Source: CG1-02-35-72 sp045046885 (GTDB lineage Bacteria; Bacteroidota; Bacteroidia; Flavobacteriales; Flavobacteriaceae). Taken from it: 57,929 bases of DNA. The stretch is taken from assembly GCA_045046885.1 (NCBI GenBank), contig JASFYX010000006.1, positions 1-57,929 of the forward strand, in the 5' to 3' direction. The notes below the pieces were generated by a model. That model had not been told where the DNA came from and ran no database searches. It saw only the letters and a program-made list of their open reading frames with translations. A program made the position numbers and the translations under genes. Numbering within the stretch: the stretch's first letter is position 1; each line of letters begins with the position of its first letter. Of the stretch, positions 44,199 to 53,053 are shown one piece after another.

Positions 44199-45392
44199 TT
44201 AACCAATTAATAAGGATTTCCTTTCTAAATATTTTGATAATAATAGTGTCCCTGCAGCGCTCCAAGCACATTGCGGTATGCCAATAGGTTGTGTTGTTTT
44301 TGTATTAAAATTCTCGTAAAAACCCCAATCGCCTTCATTTTTTATTGAAGATTTATTAATGATATTTATATTTTCTAAAAATTTAGTAGCCATTTTTTGC
44401 TGATGAACTTGTACAAGTCCCATCCCAAAAAAGGCATTTACTACAGCCCATGTGCCACCATTGTGAAACTCGTAAGGATGATTTCTAAATTCGTAGGTAT
44501 TGTTGGTTTCAAGATCAGTCCACTCTTTATCTGAAGGTGTAATAGAAGGCCAAAAAGCGGGCAATAAGCCCAATTTTAAATCGGCACAAAGATCTTGACC
44601 AAAATCTATCAAGTTTTTAGAGGTTGGCTCATTTTTTATACCGAGTAACAAAGCCAATGCATTTCCAAAGGCATCAAATTTTGTGTTGTACCCTTTAGGA
44701 GAAAATGAAGCCAAATAATAAGGTTTCTTTTCTGTTATATTTAAGGCTTTTGAATGGTATTTTTTAGCATTATTATCAGAATGGGTAAAATTGAGTTCTA
44801 TACTGCGTCTTACTTTCTCTATTTTAGTTTCTAAATCTGAATTGGGTTTTAATTTTTGATAACATTGCAAAGCCCAAAGACGCAATAATTGATCGTATAA
44901 AGTATAGCCCTCAATGGGATATTCGTCTGCCCAATTACCGGAAGTAGGTACATAAATCAAATCTTTATTATTGAATTCCCAAGCTTCTAATAAATTTAAT
45001 CCCTTATTAATAGGTGAAATTTGAGTCTCAAAAAAAGGTTGATCTTTTGTAAACCACACATAATTACAAACACCTATTACGTACCACGAAATGGTATCTA
45101 CACGGCCACATAAGCCCCCAAAACTGACTTGAGGTTTATCTTCAATAAATTGCACATTCGAAGGGATGTTTCCTAATTTATGCTGATTTTCTGATAAAGT
45201 TTTTAGGGTGTATTTAAAAGTTTCTACTAATTTTTTATCGCCTTCAAGTAAGCCTGCTAAACCACAAATAACACCATCTCTAGCCCAAATACGTTTGTAG
45301 TTTGAAATATCAGATTTACTGGCTAAAAACCCTTTTTCTGTACAGACAGAAAGCAGGAGTTGTTTGGCATTTATGTTAGCTTCGGTATTCAA
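44199..45392 (-). CDS. GH100-like invertase / (alpha/alpha)6-barrel glycosidase
   Basis: A 397-residue cytoplasmic enzyme without a signal peptide. An all-helical (alpha/alpha)6-barrel is indicated. KRIWARDGVICGLAGLLEGD (about 28-47) and VPTSGNWADEYPIEGYTLYDQLLRLWAL (about 153-180) are the strongest motifs; the latter aligns in position with the catalytic aspartate segment of neutral invertases (GH100). Automatic pipelines often name it amylo-alpha-1,6-glucosidase, but it is much too short for a debranching enzyme. With a fructokinase-like gene after it and an SLC45-like transporter before it, intracellular cleavage of sucrose or a related glucoside is the likely role. It starts with TTG: there is no in-frame ATG before an upstream stop. 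Confidence 0.72.
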   Translation of the reverse strand: MNTEANINAKQLLLSVCTEKGFLASKSDISNYKRIWARDGVICGLAGLLEGDKKLVETFKYTLKTLSENQHKLGNIPSNVQFIEDKPQVSFGGLCGRVDTISWYVIGVCNYVWFTKDQPFFETQISPINKGLNLLEAWEFNNKDLIYVPTSGNWADEYPIEGYTLYDQLLRLWALQCYQKLKPNSDLETKIEKVRRSIELNFTHSDNNAKKYHSKALNITEKKPYYLASFSPKGYNTKFDAFGNALALLLGIKNEPTSKNLIDFGQDLCADLKLGLLPAFWPSITPSDKEWTDLETNNTYEFRNHPYEFHNGGTWAVVNAFFGMGLVQVHQQKMATKFLENINIINKSSIKNEGDWGFYENFNTKTTQPIGIPQCAWSAAGTLLLSKYLERKSLLIG

Positions 45393-45424
45393 TAAAATAT
45401 AATTTATAAGACCAATTCAGTATT

Positions 45425-46735
45425 TTATGATTTATCAGGTGCAACATTTAATCGCATAGCTAAAACAGCAGAAATCGCAAAGAAAACACCTCCAAAAATA
45501 ATAGCATTTACGGCACTATTGTCAAGTAAGCGCTTAATAATCGACCCAAAAGTAATTGTTTGTATAAACATTGGTATAACAATCATCATATTAACAATAC
45601 CCATATAAACGCCTCTTTTTCCATCTGGTACAATTTTAGACACCATAGCATATGGAATACCCATCATAGCGGCCCAACCAATTCCTAGAAAAAGCATTGG
45701 TAAAAATATTAAAATTTGATTTTTTATAAATGGCATACTAATCATGGCTATCGCCGAAAGGAACAGACTGATGACATATACTTTTTTATTACTGAATTTT
45801 GTAGCAAGTGGCACTAATGCCAATGCTACAAGCATAGTTACTAAATTATAAGAGCCATTCATTAAAGCTGCTTTGCCTAAAGCAGCGCCTTCATCTAAGT
45901 TCAAACTTTCTCTTAACATGGGGGCTATAAACTGCCAATAACAAAACAGCGCGTACCATTGAAAAAGATAGACTGCTGACAAACGCCACATAAACTTTGG
46001 CATGCCACCAATAGAAACAAATATCTCTTTAATAGGTTCAAAAATTCTATCCAAAAAGGGGTCTTTTTTACTCAATTCAATAGCTGTTAATTCCTTTGCT
46101 GTAGGTGGTGTTTCTGGCGTTTTTAAAACTGACCAAAGTATGGTGGTTATAGAAGCAATAGCGCCTATAAAAAAGGAATAATACAACCAAGTTGGAATTG
46201 AAGTTACGGCTTCACCTGTACTTTCAGAACTTCCAAACCAATCTTGAAAAAGAAATATTGAAAAATTTGCCAATACTATTCCGGCACCTACAAACAAACT
46301 TTGCATCTGAAATCCAAAAGTTAACTGATTTTCTGGTAATTTATCGCCTATAAAAGCTCTGTAAGGCTCCATAGCTGTATTATTACCAACGTCTAAAATC
46401 CACAATAAACCTACAGCAAACCATAAGCTTGGACTAAAGGGAAAAGCAAATAAACACAAACTGCCAATTATAGCACCAATTAGAAAAAAAGGTTTTCTTC
46501 TACCCCATCTAGGCGACCATGTTTTATCTGATATGGCACCAATAAGCGGTTGTATTAATAAACCTGTTATGGGACCCGCTAAGTTTAATAATGGTAATTG
46601 ATCATTGGTAGCGCCTAAAAATGAAAAAATAGGATTTACAGCAGTTTGTTGTAACCCAAAACTAAATTGGATGCCAAGAAAGCCAATATTCATATTCCAT
46701 ATTTGCCAAAAGGAGAGTCTGGGTTTAAAAGTCAT
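45425..46735 (-). CDS. MFS transporter, SLC45/sucrose-symporter-like
   Basis: A 436-residue, 12-helix inner-membrane transporter of the major facilitator superfamily (SLC45/GPH-like). The N-terminal NMNIGFLGIQFSFGLQQTAVNPIF (about 14-37), the cytoplasmic loop SPRWGRRKPFFLIGAI (about 74-89) and the WILDVGNNTAMEPYRAFIGD stretch match bacterial and plant disaccharide:H+ symporters. It is probably responsible for uptake of sucrose, maltose or a similar disaccharide for the GH100-like enzyme encoded next. Five bases separate it from GH97. Confidence 0.88.
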   Translation of the reverse strand: MTFKPRLSFWQIWNMNIGFLGIQFSFGLQQTAVNPIFSFLGATNDQLPLLNLAGPITGLLIQPLIGAISDKTWSPRWGRRKPFFLIGAIIGSLCLFAFPFSPSLWFAVGLLWILDVGNNTAMEPYRAFIGDKLPENQLTFGFQMQSLFVGAGIVLANFSIFLFQDWFGSSESTGEAVTSIPTWLYYSFFIGAIASITTILWSVLKTPETPPTAKELTAIELSKKDPFLDRIFEPIKEIFVSIGGMPKFMWRLSAVYLFQWYALFCYWQFIAPMLRESLNLDEGAALGKAALMNGSYNLVTMLVALALVPLATKFSNKKVYVISLFLSAIAMISMPFIKNQILIFLPMLFLGIGWAAMMGIPYAMVSKIVPDGKRGVYMGIVNMMIVIPMFIQTITFGSIIKRLLDNSAVNAIIFGGVFFAISAVLAMRLNVAPDKS

Positions 46736-46740
46736 ATCTT

Positions 46741-48855
46741 TTATTTTTTAATTATACTTATTGCCAGGCCACCACTAGCAGCCAAATGAAATGTTTCTTT
46801 TGAAGTTTTATTAATTTCTATTTTTCTAATATTTATAGCTGTTGGGTTTTTCATATAATCAACATCTTTCCCATCTTCGTAGATTGTAGCTGTATAGGTA
46901 GTATTGGCTTCTAAAAAGTCGAAATTAATAGTGATGTCTCTTTTGTTTTCGTCGGTAATACTGCCTAAAAACCAATTACCTGTTTTACGTTCCTGACGCG
47001 CAATAGTTACAAAATCGCCTATTTCGCCATCTAAAATTTTTGTTTGTTGCCAATCTACTCCTACATCTCTTATAAATTGAAAAGCAGGGTTCCCTTCATA
47101 ATTTTGAGGTAAATCGGCTGCCATCTGAATGGGACTGTAAATAACAACATACAAAGCCAATTGTTTAGCTAAAGTTGTTTGCACCTGATTATTAGGTTTA
47201 TATGGATTAAGTTTCAGGTTAAAAATACCCGGGGTAAAATCAATCGGCCCAGCTAACATCCGTGTAAACGGAATAATAGTAGTGTGTTCCGGTCCATTAC
47301 CTCCTTCAATAGACCAAGCGTTAAATTCTTGTCCACGTAATCCCTCTCTAGAAACCCAATTTGGATACGTTCTTCTAAGACCTGTTGCTTTAATAGGTTC
47401 GTGTGTGTCAATGGTAATTTTATATTTAGCCGCTTTTATCACGGCATTATTATAGTGGTTTACCATCCATTGCCCATGATGATGTTCTCCTTTTGGAATT
47501 ATGGGTCCAACATAGCCTGATTTTATAGCATGTAAATCGAGTGATTTGTATAGCGCATAAGCTGTGTCCATTTGTTTGTCATAGGTTCTTGGTGCTGATG
47601 ATGTTTCGTTATGCATAATTAATTGAACGCCTTTTGATTTTCCATAACGTACTACTTCTTTTAAATCGTAATCTGGATAAGGCGTTATAAAATCGAAAAC
47701 ACCTTCGCGGTCGTCAAAGCCAATCCAATGTTTCCACCCTGTATTCCATCCTTCAACCAACAAGCCGTGAATATTGTTTTTTGCTGCAAAATCTATATAA
47801 CGTTTGGCATTTTTAGTAGTTGCTCCGTGATGTCCTTTTTTCTTTTTAACTTTTGTAAAGGTGTTCATATCTTGGGTAGATTCGTAATCCCAAGTTGAGA
47901 TTCCAAGATGCATTTCCCACCAAATACCTACATATTTCATCGGTTTAAACCAAGAAACATCTCCAATTTTATTGGGCTCGTTTAGGTTTAAAATCATTTT
48001 TGACGCAATTAAATCGCCAGGCTTATCAGCAATTTGAATAGTACGCCAAGGAGTATTAAAAGGCAAGGTTCTTTTCACTTTATATTTTGTTAAATCAGAA
48101 CCCACTAAAACACTTCTTAATTTAAAATTTGTGGTATCAACTTTTAAGGTCATCCCAGCATAGTCGATTAAAGCTGCTTCGTGAAAACTTAAATAAACAC
48201 CTTTATCAGTTTTCATTGTTACAGGTGTATTTACAGCATTATATGGAATATAAGTGGCGTTTAGATTAGGATGATGACGTTTGCTGATAGCATTTATTTC
48301 TGAAACTTTTGTAGTGTTAAATAAGTGCTCATAAATATCCCAATCTCCTGGAATCCACCAAACTTTATGATTTCCTGTAAGATTGAATTCGGTATTCTCT
48401 TCTTTAATATTAGCCGCTTTAAAACCATCTTGTTTCGGGAATTCATATCTAAAACCAAGACCATCATTAAAAACACGAAAAACGATGTTTAATTTTCTAT
48501 TTGGCGCATTGCTTTCTTGTAAAAAAACTTTGAGTTCATTGTAATGATTTCTTACAGAAGATTGTTCTCCCCAAGGCATATCCCATGTTTTGTCAGATTC
48601 TAGGGCTGTTGTTTTTAAAATTTTAAATTTATTCAATATGGGGGCATCCGTAAACTCAAAACCCATAGATGATGTATCAATAACTTTTGAATTTTTGTAC
48701 CGCGTAACATAATTTAATTGCCCTTCATTTGTCAATAATAAATTTACTACAATGTTTTTATCAGGCGAACTGACAGAAGTAAAATCATTTTGTTTACTAC
48801 AAGAAAAGAGACTTAAAAATACTAAAACAAAACTTGCTAAACTTAATTTTTTCAT
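46741..48855 (-). CDS. GH97 family glycosidase (SusB-like alpha-glucosidase) lipoprotein
   Basis: A 704-residue GH97 enzyme with a lipobox (LSLFSC, Cys19). The N-terminal beta-sandwich (about 25-280), the (beta/alpha)8 catalytic barrel and the C-terminal domain are complete. Markers are NKVWWIPGDWDIYEHLF, WEMHLGISTWDYES, YKITIDTHEPIKATGLRRTYPNW, SREGLRGQEFNAWS and GNGPEHTTIIPFTRMLAGPIDFTPG. The REGLRGQE glutamate pattern is that of the inverting, calcium-dependent alpha-glucosidase branch (SusB) rather than the retaining alpha-galactosidase branch, though I cannot align it here. It would hydrolyse alpha-glucosides in the periplasm. Confidence 0.9.
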   Translation of the reverse strand: MKKLSLASFVLVFLSLFSCSKQNDFTSVSSPDKNIVVNLLLTNEGQLNYVTRYKNSKVIDTSSMGFEFTDAPILNKFKILKTTALESDKTWDMPWGEQSSVRNHYNELKVFLQESNAPNRKLNIVFRVFNDGLGFRYEFPKQDGFKAANIKEENTEFNLTGNHKVWWIPGDWDIYEHLFNTTKVSEINAISKRHHPNLNATYIPYNAVNTPVTMKTDKGVYLSFHEAALIDYAGMTLKVDTTNFKLRSVLVGSDLTKYKVKRTLPFNTPWRTIQIADKPGDLIASKMILNLNEPNKIGDVSWFKPMKYVGIWWEMHLGISTWDYESTQDMNTFTKVKKKKGHHGATTKNAKRYIDFAAKNNIHGLLVEGWNTGWKHWIGFDDREGVFDFITPYPDYDLKEVVRYGKSKGVQLIMHNETSSAPRTYDKQMDTAYALYKSLDLHAIKSGYVGPIIPKGEHHHGQWMVNHYNNAVIKAAKYKITIDTHEPIKATGLRRTYPNWVSREGLRGQEFNAWSIEGGNGPEHTTIIPFTRMLAGPIDFTPGIFNLKLNPYKPNNQVQTTLAKQLALYVVIYSPIQMAADLPQNYEGNPAFQFIRDVGVDWQQTKILDGEIGDFVTIARQERKTGNWFLGSITDENKRDITINFDFLEANTTYTATIYEDGKDVDYMKNPTAINIRKIEINKTSKETFHLAASGGLAISIIKK

Positions 48856-48862
48856 TTTACAA

Positions 48863-49777
48863 TTAATTTTTTAAAGGGATAAATATTTCTGCTTTCCAAC
48901 GCAATTCATTGGCATCGTTGTGCGGATCGTTATAATAAATTTCTAATATTTTATTTTCAAGTTTTATATTGTGCTGTTTGGCATAATTATCTAAAGCGAA
49001 CCAAGCACGATCTGTATAACGATAATTACCATGATAAACAGCTTTTAATACTGGTATGGCTTTTATATTTTGTTTTATTTTTACAATAGAATCTACTGGA
49101 AATTCGTTCATAGTTTCTACTGGAAAACAGAATTCTGCAGCGATATTATTTTTTTGTTTATTCCAGTCTGTTATATACATAAATGGGAAACCCTCTTTTT
49201 TTATATGATATTTTGTGATATATTTATCAAGGAAATATATTTTGCCTGCCATTTTACCAGCTTTACCTGATAATTTTGACCTAAATTTAGTATAAATTAC
49301 GGATTCATATACTGGACTTAACTTTTTTCCAATAATTTCTATCCGAAATTTTTCTGTATGACGCTGTAAATCATTAGCGAAACCGTTTGCGAAGTCTAGG
49401 ACAGTTTTACTTAAATCTGATTGACCTATTAAGTATAATAAACGCTGTTTTAGACTATTCTTTTTATCTTTAGCATAAATACTTACTTTAGTGATACTAT
49501 CGTTTTGAGGTATTATTTCCCAATACAACAAGTAATTATTTTGATTTACTTTAAAAGATTGTTCAACACTTTTATAAGCAACTCTTTTTAAAACCTCTAA
49601 ATTATTTTCTTTATTATTAATAGGCCATTTTTTAACTTCATCAATGCGGCTATAAACTGTGCCGGGTGAAGTTTTAATAGAAAAATTTATCTGATAATCA
49701 TATTTCTTGATAAACAAAAACCAAATCAACACCAAAATAAGGAGACTCGTTAAACTCAAAATCAATTTCTTTCTCAT
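48863..49777 (-). CDS. SRPBCC / GyrI-like small-molecule-binding membrane protein
   Basis: A 304-residue protein with an N-terminal membrane anchor (about 4-24, LILSLTSLLILVLIWFLFIKK). A SRPBCC-like domain follows (about 30-150) and then a GyrI-like/AraC effector-binding domain (about 165-304; VKAVYHGNYRYTDRAWFALDNYAKQHNIKLE and ELRWKAEIFIPL). Such domains bind hydrophobic or sugar-like ligands and may be sensors or chaperones; no DNA-binding part is present. Gaps of three and seven bases tie it to the FG-GAP protein gene before it and to GH97 after it, so it belongs to the same operon. Its exact job is unknown. Confidence 0.78.
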   Translation of the reverse strand: MRKKLILSLTSLLILVLIWFLFIKKYDYQINFSIKTSPGTVYSRIDEVKKWPINNKENNLEVLKRVAYKSVEQSFKVNQNNYLLYWEIIPQNDSITKVSIYAKDKKNSLKQRLLYLIGQSDLSKTVLDFANGFANDLQRHTEKFRIEIIGKKLSPVYESVIYTKFRSKLSGKAGKMAGKIYFLDKYITKYHIKKEGFPFMYITDWNKQKNNIAAEFCFPVETMNEFPVDSIVKIKQNIKAIPVLKAVYHGNYRYTDRAWFALDNYAKQHNIKLENKILEIYYNDPHNDANELRWKAEIFIPLKN

Positions 49778-49780
49778 CTA

Positions 49781-52700
49781 TTAATTTTCTTTTATCAATT
49801 TATAAATTAAATTTTTACCTGTTTTTACTATAACTAATAAATAGGATTGATTTTTCAACCTTATAACTTTTAACTGTTTTACTTGAACATTGCCTAAATT
49901 CAAACCCAAATCTAAACCACTGGTTATTTTTTTTCCTTTTTGGATAAGAAAACCTACATTACCATCTAATTTTCCTTGATATGGCGACACGTTAAATAAG
50001 TTGCCAGCCACTAAAACTTCATTTAGGCCATCACTATTAAAATCCCCCTTTAAAAAACTGGTAATGGGCGACAATTGCATATTTTCTTCAAAGGGTTTAA
50101 AAACAAATTTTCCATTAATATTTTCTAAATAGCCAGATGCTAAATTACTTACTGTTTTTATTTCGGTACGATTTCGCAATTCTTTGTCGATAACTTCATC
50201 AAAAGTTTTGCCTGCAAAATCTTTATAAGTCTTGAATTTTTTATCAATTTCTTCTCCCAAAACCTGTTTGAGTTCTTCTTTATTATTGATACTGTAATAG
50301 ATGCCTTTTTTAGCAAAACTCACCAAAGTTACCCAATGATTATTCTTTAAAATATCGCCGACAAACATTTTTAAAGGCTCCTCTTTTGAAGCTTTAAATT
50401 TTGTGTTTAAACCCCAATTACCTAAAAGATAATCTGTATCGCCATCGTTATCAATATCAAAAGCTTGAATGGCTTGCCATAAGCCACTATTTTTGTTGAT
50501 TGATATTGAACTGGTAACATCAATAAATTTTCCTTTATCATTTTTAAAAAATTTGGGAGTCATCCATTCGCCAACTACAATTAAATCGTCATAACCATCT
50601 TGATTAAAATCTGTAAAAACGGCATCGGTTAGCATCCCTATATTTTGAGATAAAACGCTTTTAGCGATACTGAATTTTCCTTTCCCATCATTCAAAAGTA
50701 AATACGATTTTGGTGCTTTTCCAAAAGCATTAGCTACTGAACGGCCTCCTACAAATAAATCTAAATCACCATCTTTATCTATATCACTTACGCGGACGAA
50801 AGAACCGTTTTCATAATATTCAGGTAAAGAAATATCTGATTTTACAAAATTATTTTGACCGTCGTTTAAATATAACCGATCTTTTAAAACAGGTGATTTA
50901 TTTGAAAATTCATTGCCGCCGGTTACTACAAACAAATCTTTGTCTCCATCATTATCGGCATCAAAAAATAGCGCCTCTACATCTTCGGCATTTTTATCAC
51001 CCTCAAAAACTGACATCTCTTTTTTATGAATTCCCAAACTATCAAAAATAAAAAATTGGGATTTATGATGTGTCGCACCACCTACAAAAAATAATTTGCT
51101 TTGTGGTTTTACACCCTCCATGATATCAAAAGCGGGGCCCTCTGTTGATAATTTATAGGGCAATAAAGAATTTATAGAAAACTCTGAAAATCTATTTTCT
51201 ACATGTTTTATCTTAGTGAAATTTGAATCAGTAATAGCTTTAAACAAAGGTTTTGGTTTTTTAAAAAGAGCCTTGTAATCAAACTTTATTGTACTGTTTT
51301 GACTTATAACTAAATTCTGATTTGTTTTGATATTTGTTAATAATTGCGTGGTATTATCTGGCCAAATGATGCGCAAAGAATCGACTTTTTTTAGAGTATC
51401 AAAACCAAAATAGACAATGGGCTCAACAGATGATTGAAAGCCTCGAGTAGTGTGTAATTGTCTGGTTTGTAGGTTTCCTTTACTGTAAGTCAAAACTTTT
51501 GTTCCTAAACCAAATTTATTTTGAGTAGCCGTTTTAAAGTTGAGTTTTAAATAGGATTTATTTTTTAAATTATTTTTAAAAATGGTTGGTTGGGCATTAT
51601 AATTATTAATGACTAAATCTAAATCGCCATCATTGTCTAAATCTGCAAAAACACTGCCACTTGAAGCCGTTGGTATTTTAGGAAACCAAACGCCAGATTT
51701 ATCTACAAATTTTAAACTTTTACTACCTTTAAAAATATAATTATGTACAGCAGCTTTAGGCATCATATCCAAGGCTTTTTCGTCATATAACCGAGAAGAG
51801 CTAATATTTCTTTTTGTGGCTTTATCAGTAAATATTTTGAGGTAATCTAAATCGTTTAAACGTCTGTAAATGCCATTGCTTACAAACAAATCTAAGTTAC
51901 CATCCTGATTAAAATCGGCTAATAATGGCGTCCAACTCCAGTCTGTTGCTGCCACACCACTAAAAAGTGCCACATCAGTAAAATACTGTCCTTGCTGATT
52001 AATCTGAAGCATATTTCTAGAAAACTGTGGTTTGTAACCCAGCTTTTTTCTAATTTTATGATAATTGACATCGGTATCTGTCAAACTCGATTTGAGGTAT
52101 TTTTCTTCTTCGGGCATCATATCTAAAGTCATAATATCTGGATACCCATCGTTATTGACATCACCCACATCATTACCCATAGAAAAACGACTCGTTTTAC
52201 CAAAATGGTTTTTGAGCTGTTCTGTAAAAGTGCCATTTTTATTATTAATGTAATAATAATCGTCTTCGTGAAAATCGTTACTGATATATAAATCGTCCCA
52301 ACCATCATTGTTAAAATCGGCTACAGCCACACCCAATCCATAGCTGTTTGGACCGCTATAAATACCCGCTTCTTGGCTAATATTTACAAATTTTCCATTG
52401 TCGTTTCTGTACAGTCTATCACCATTTTCTTCACTAACTTTTAAGCGATTTGAAGCACGACCAAAAGACAAAGCGCTGTGTTTGCCTTCGTTTAATAGAT
52501 ACATATCTAAATCGCCATCTTTGTCAAAATCAAAAAAAGCGACATTATTGGCTTGGGTTTTAGCGTCTAAATTATAGTCTGCTGATTGCTCTTTAAAAGT
52601 AGCATTTCCTTGATTGATAAATAATTCATTATGCCCTTTAAATCCGTAAATACCAACCACTGCACATACATAAATATCTAAAAGACCATCGCCATTTACG

Positions 52701-53053
52701 TCTGCCATTACTGTACCTGTATTCCATGTAGATTGACCAGCAACCCCAGCTTTTTTGGTAATATCTTCGAATTCAAAATTGCCTTTATTGAGATATAGTT
52801 TGTTGGGCGCTTTATTAGCCGTAAAATACAAATCGGGTAAACCATCATTATTAATATCGCCCACTGAAACACCTCCGCCATCGTAAAAATACATATAATC
52901 TAAAGCATTTAAAGATTTAGAATCTGTTAAAGTATTTTCGAAAGTTATTTTAGAATGTGTACTAGAAACTTGTGTAAATAAATCCTTTTCTGGATCTGAT
53001 TTGCAAGAAATAGCAAAAAAAAGTATCAGTATAAAACAACTCAGTTTATTCAT
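49781..53053 (-). CDS. FG-GAP/VCBS repeat lipoprotein with ASPIC/UnbV domain (paralogue 2)
   Basis: A 1,090-residue surface or periplasmic lipoprotein (lipobox FAISC, Cys17). It carries two beta-propeller halves built from FG-GAP/VCBS repeats with calcium-binding DxNxDGxxD loops (DINNDGLPDLYF, DVNGDGLLDIYV, DNDGDLDL and others). Between the halves (about 510-600) is an ASPIC/UnbV domain with LHTTRGFQSSVEPIVYFGFD and VDSLRIIWPDN. The C-terminal 120 residues add a further repeat. Proteins of this type are very common in flavobacterial polysaccharide-utilisation loci; their ligand or activity is unknown, carbohydrate binding being the usual guess. Its start overlaps the end of the upstream paralogue by eight bases. 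Confidence 0.88.
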   Translation of the reverse strand: MNKLSCFILILFFAISCKSDPEKDLFTQVSSTHSKITFENTLTDSKSLNALDYMYFYDGGGVSVGDINNDGLPDLYFTANKAPNKLYLNKGNFEFEDITKKAGVAGQSTWNTGTVMADVNGDGLLDIYVCAVVGIYGFKGHNELFINQGNATFKEQSADYNLDAKTQANNVAFFDFDKDGDLDMYLLNEGKHSALSFGRASNRLKVSEENGDRLYRNDNGKFVNISQEAGIYSGPNSYGLGVAVADFNNDGWDDLYISNDFHEDDYYYINNKNGTFTEQLKNHFGKTSRFSMGNDVGDVNNDGYPDIMTLDMMPEEEKYLKSSLTDTDVNYHKIRKKLGYKPQFSRNMLQINQQGQYFTDVALFSGVAATDWSWTPLLADFNQDGNLDLFVSNGIYRRLNDLDYLKIFTDKATKRNISSSRLYDEKALDMMPKAAVHNYIFKGSKSLKFVDKSGVWFPKIPTASSGSVFADLDNDGDLDLVINNYNAQPTIFKNNLKNKSYLKLNFKTATQNKFGLGTKVLTYSKGNLQTRQLHTTRGFQSSVEPIVYFGFDTLKKVDSLRIIWPDNTTQLLTNIKTNQNLVISQNSTIKFDYKALFKKPKPLFKAITDSNFTKIKHVENRFSEFSINSLLPYKLSTEGPAFDIMEGVKPQSKLFFVGGATHHKSQFFIFDSLGIHKKEMSVFEGDKNAEDVEALFFDADNDGDKDLFVVTGGNEFSNKSPVLKDRLYLNDGQNNFVKSDISLPEYYENGSFVRVSDIDKDGDLDLFVGGRSVANAFGKAPKSYLLLNDGKGKFSIAKSVLSQNIGMLTDAVFTDFNQDGYDDLIVVGEWMTPKFFKNDKGKFIDVTSSISINKNSGLWQAIQAFDIDNDGDTDYLLGNWGLNTKFKASKEEPLKMFVGDILKNNHWVTLVSFAKKGIYYSINNKEELKQVLGEEIDKKFKTYKDFAGKTFDEVIDKELRNRTEIKTVSNLASGYLENINGKFVFKPFEENMQLSPITSFLKGDFNSDGLNEVLVAGNLFNVSPYQGKLDGNVGFLIQKGKKITSGLDLGLNLGNVQVKQLKVIRLKNQSYLLVIVKTGKNLIYKLIKEN

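Noticed and set aside
44199..45392. Amylo-alpha-1,6-glucosidase (glycogen debranching) label
   Set aside because: At 397 residues it lacks the N-terminal and transferase parts of debranching enzymes, and the neighbours suggest disaccharide metabolism.
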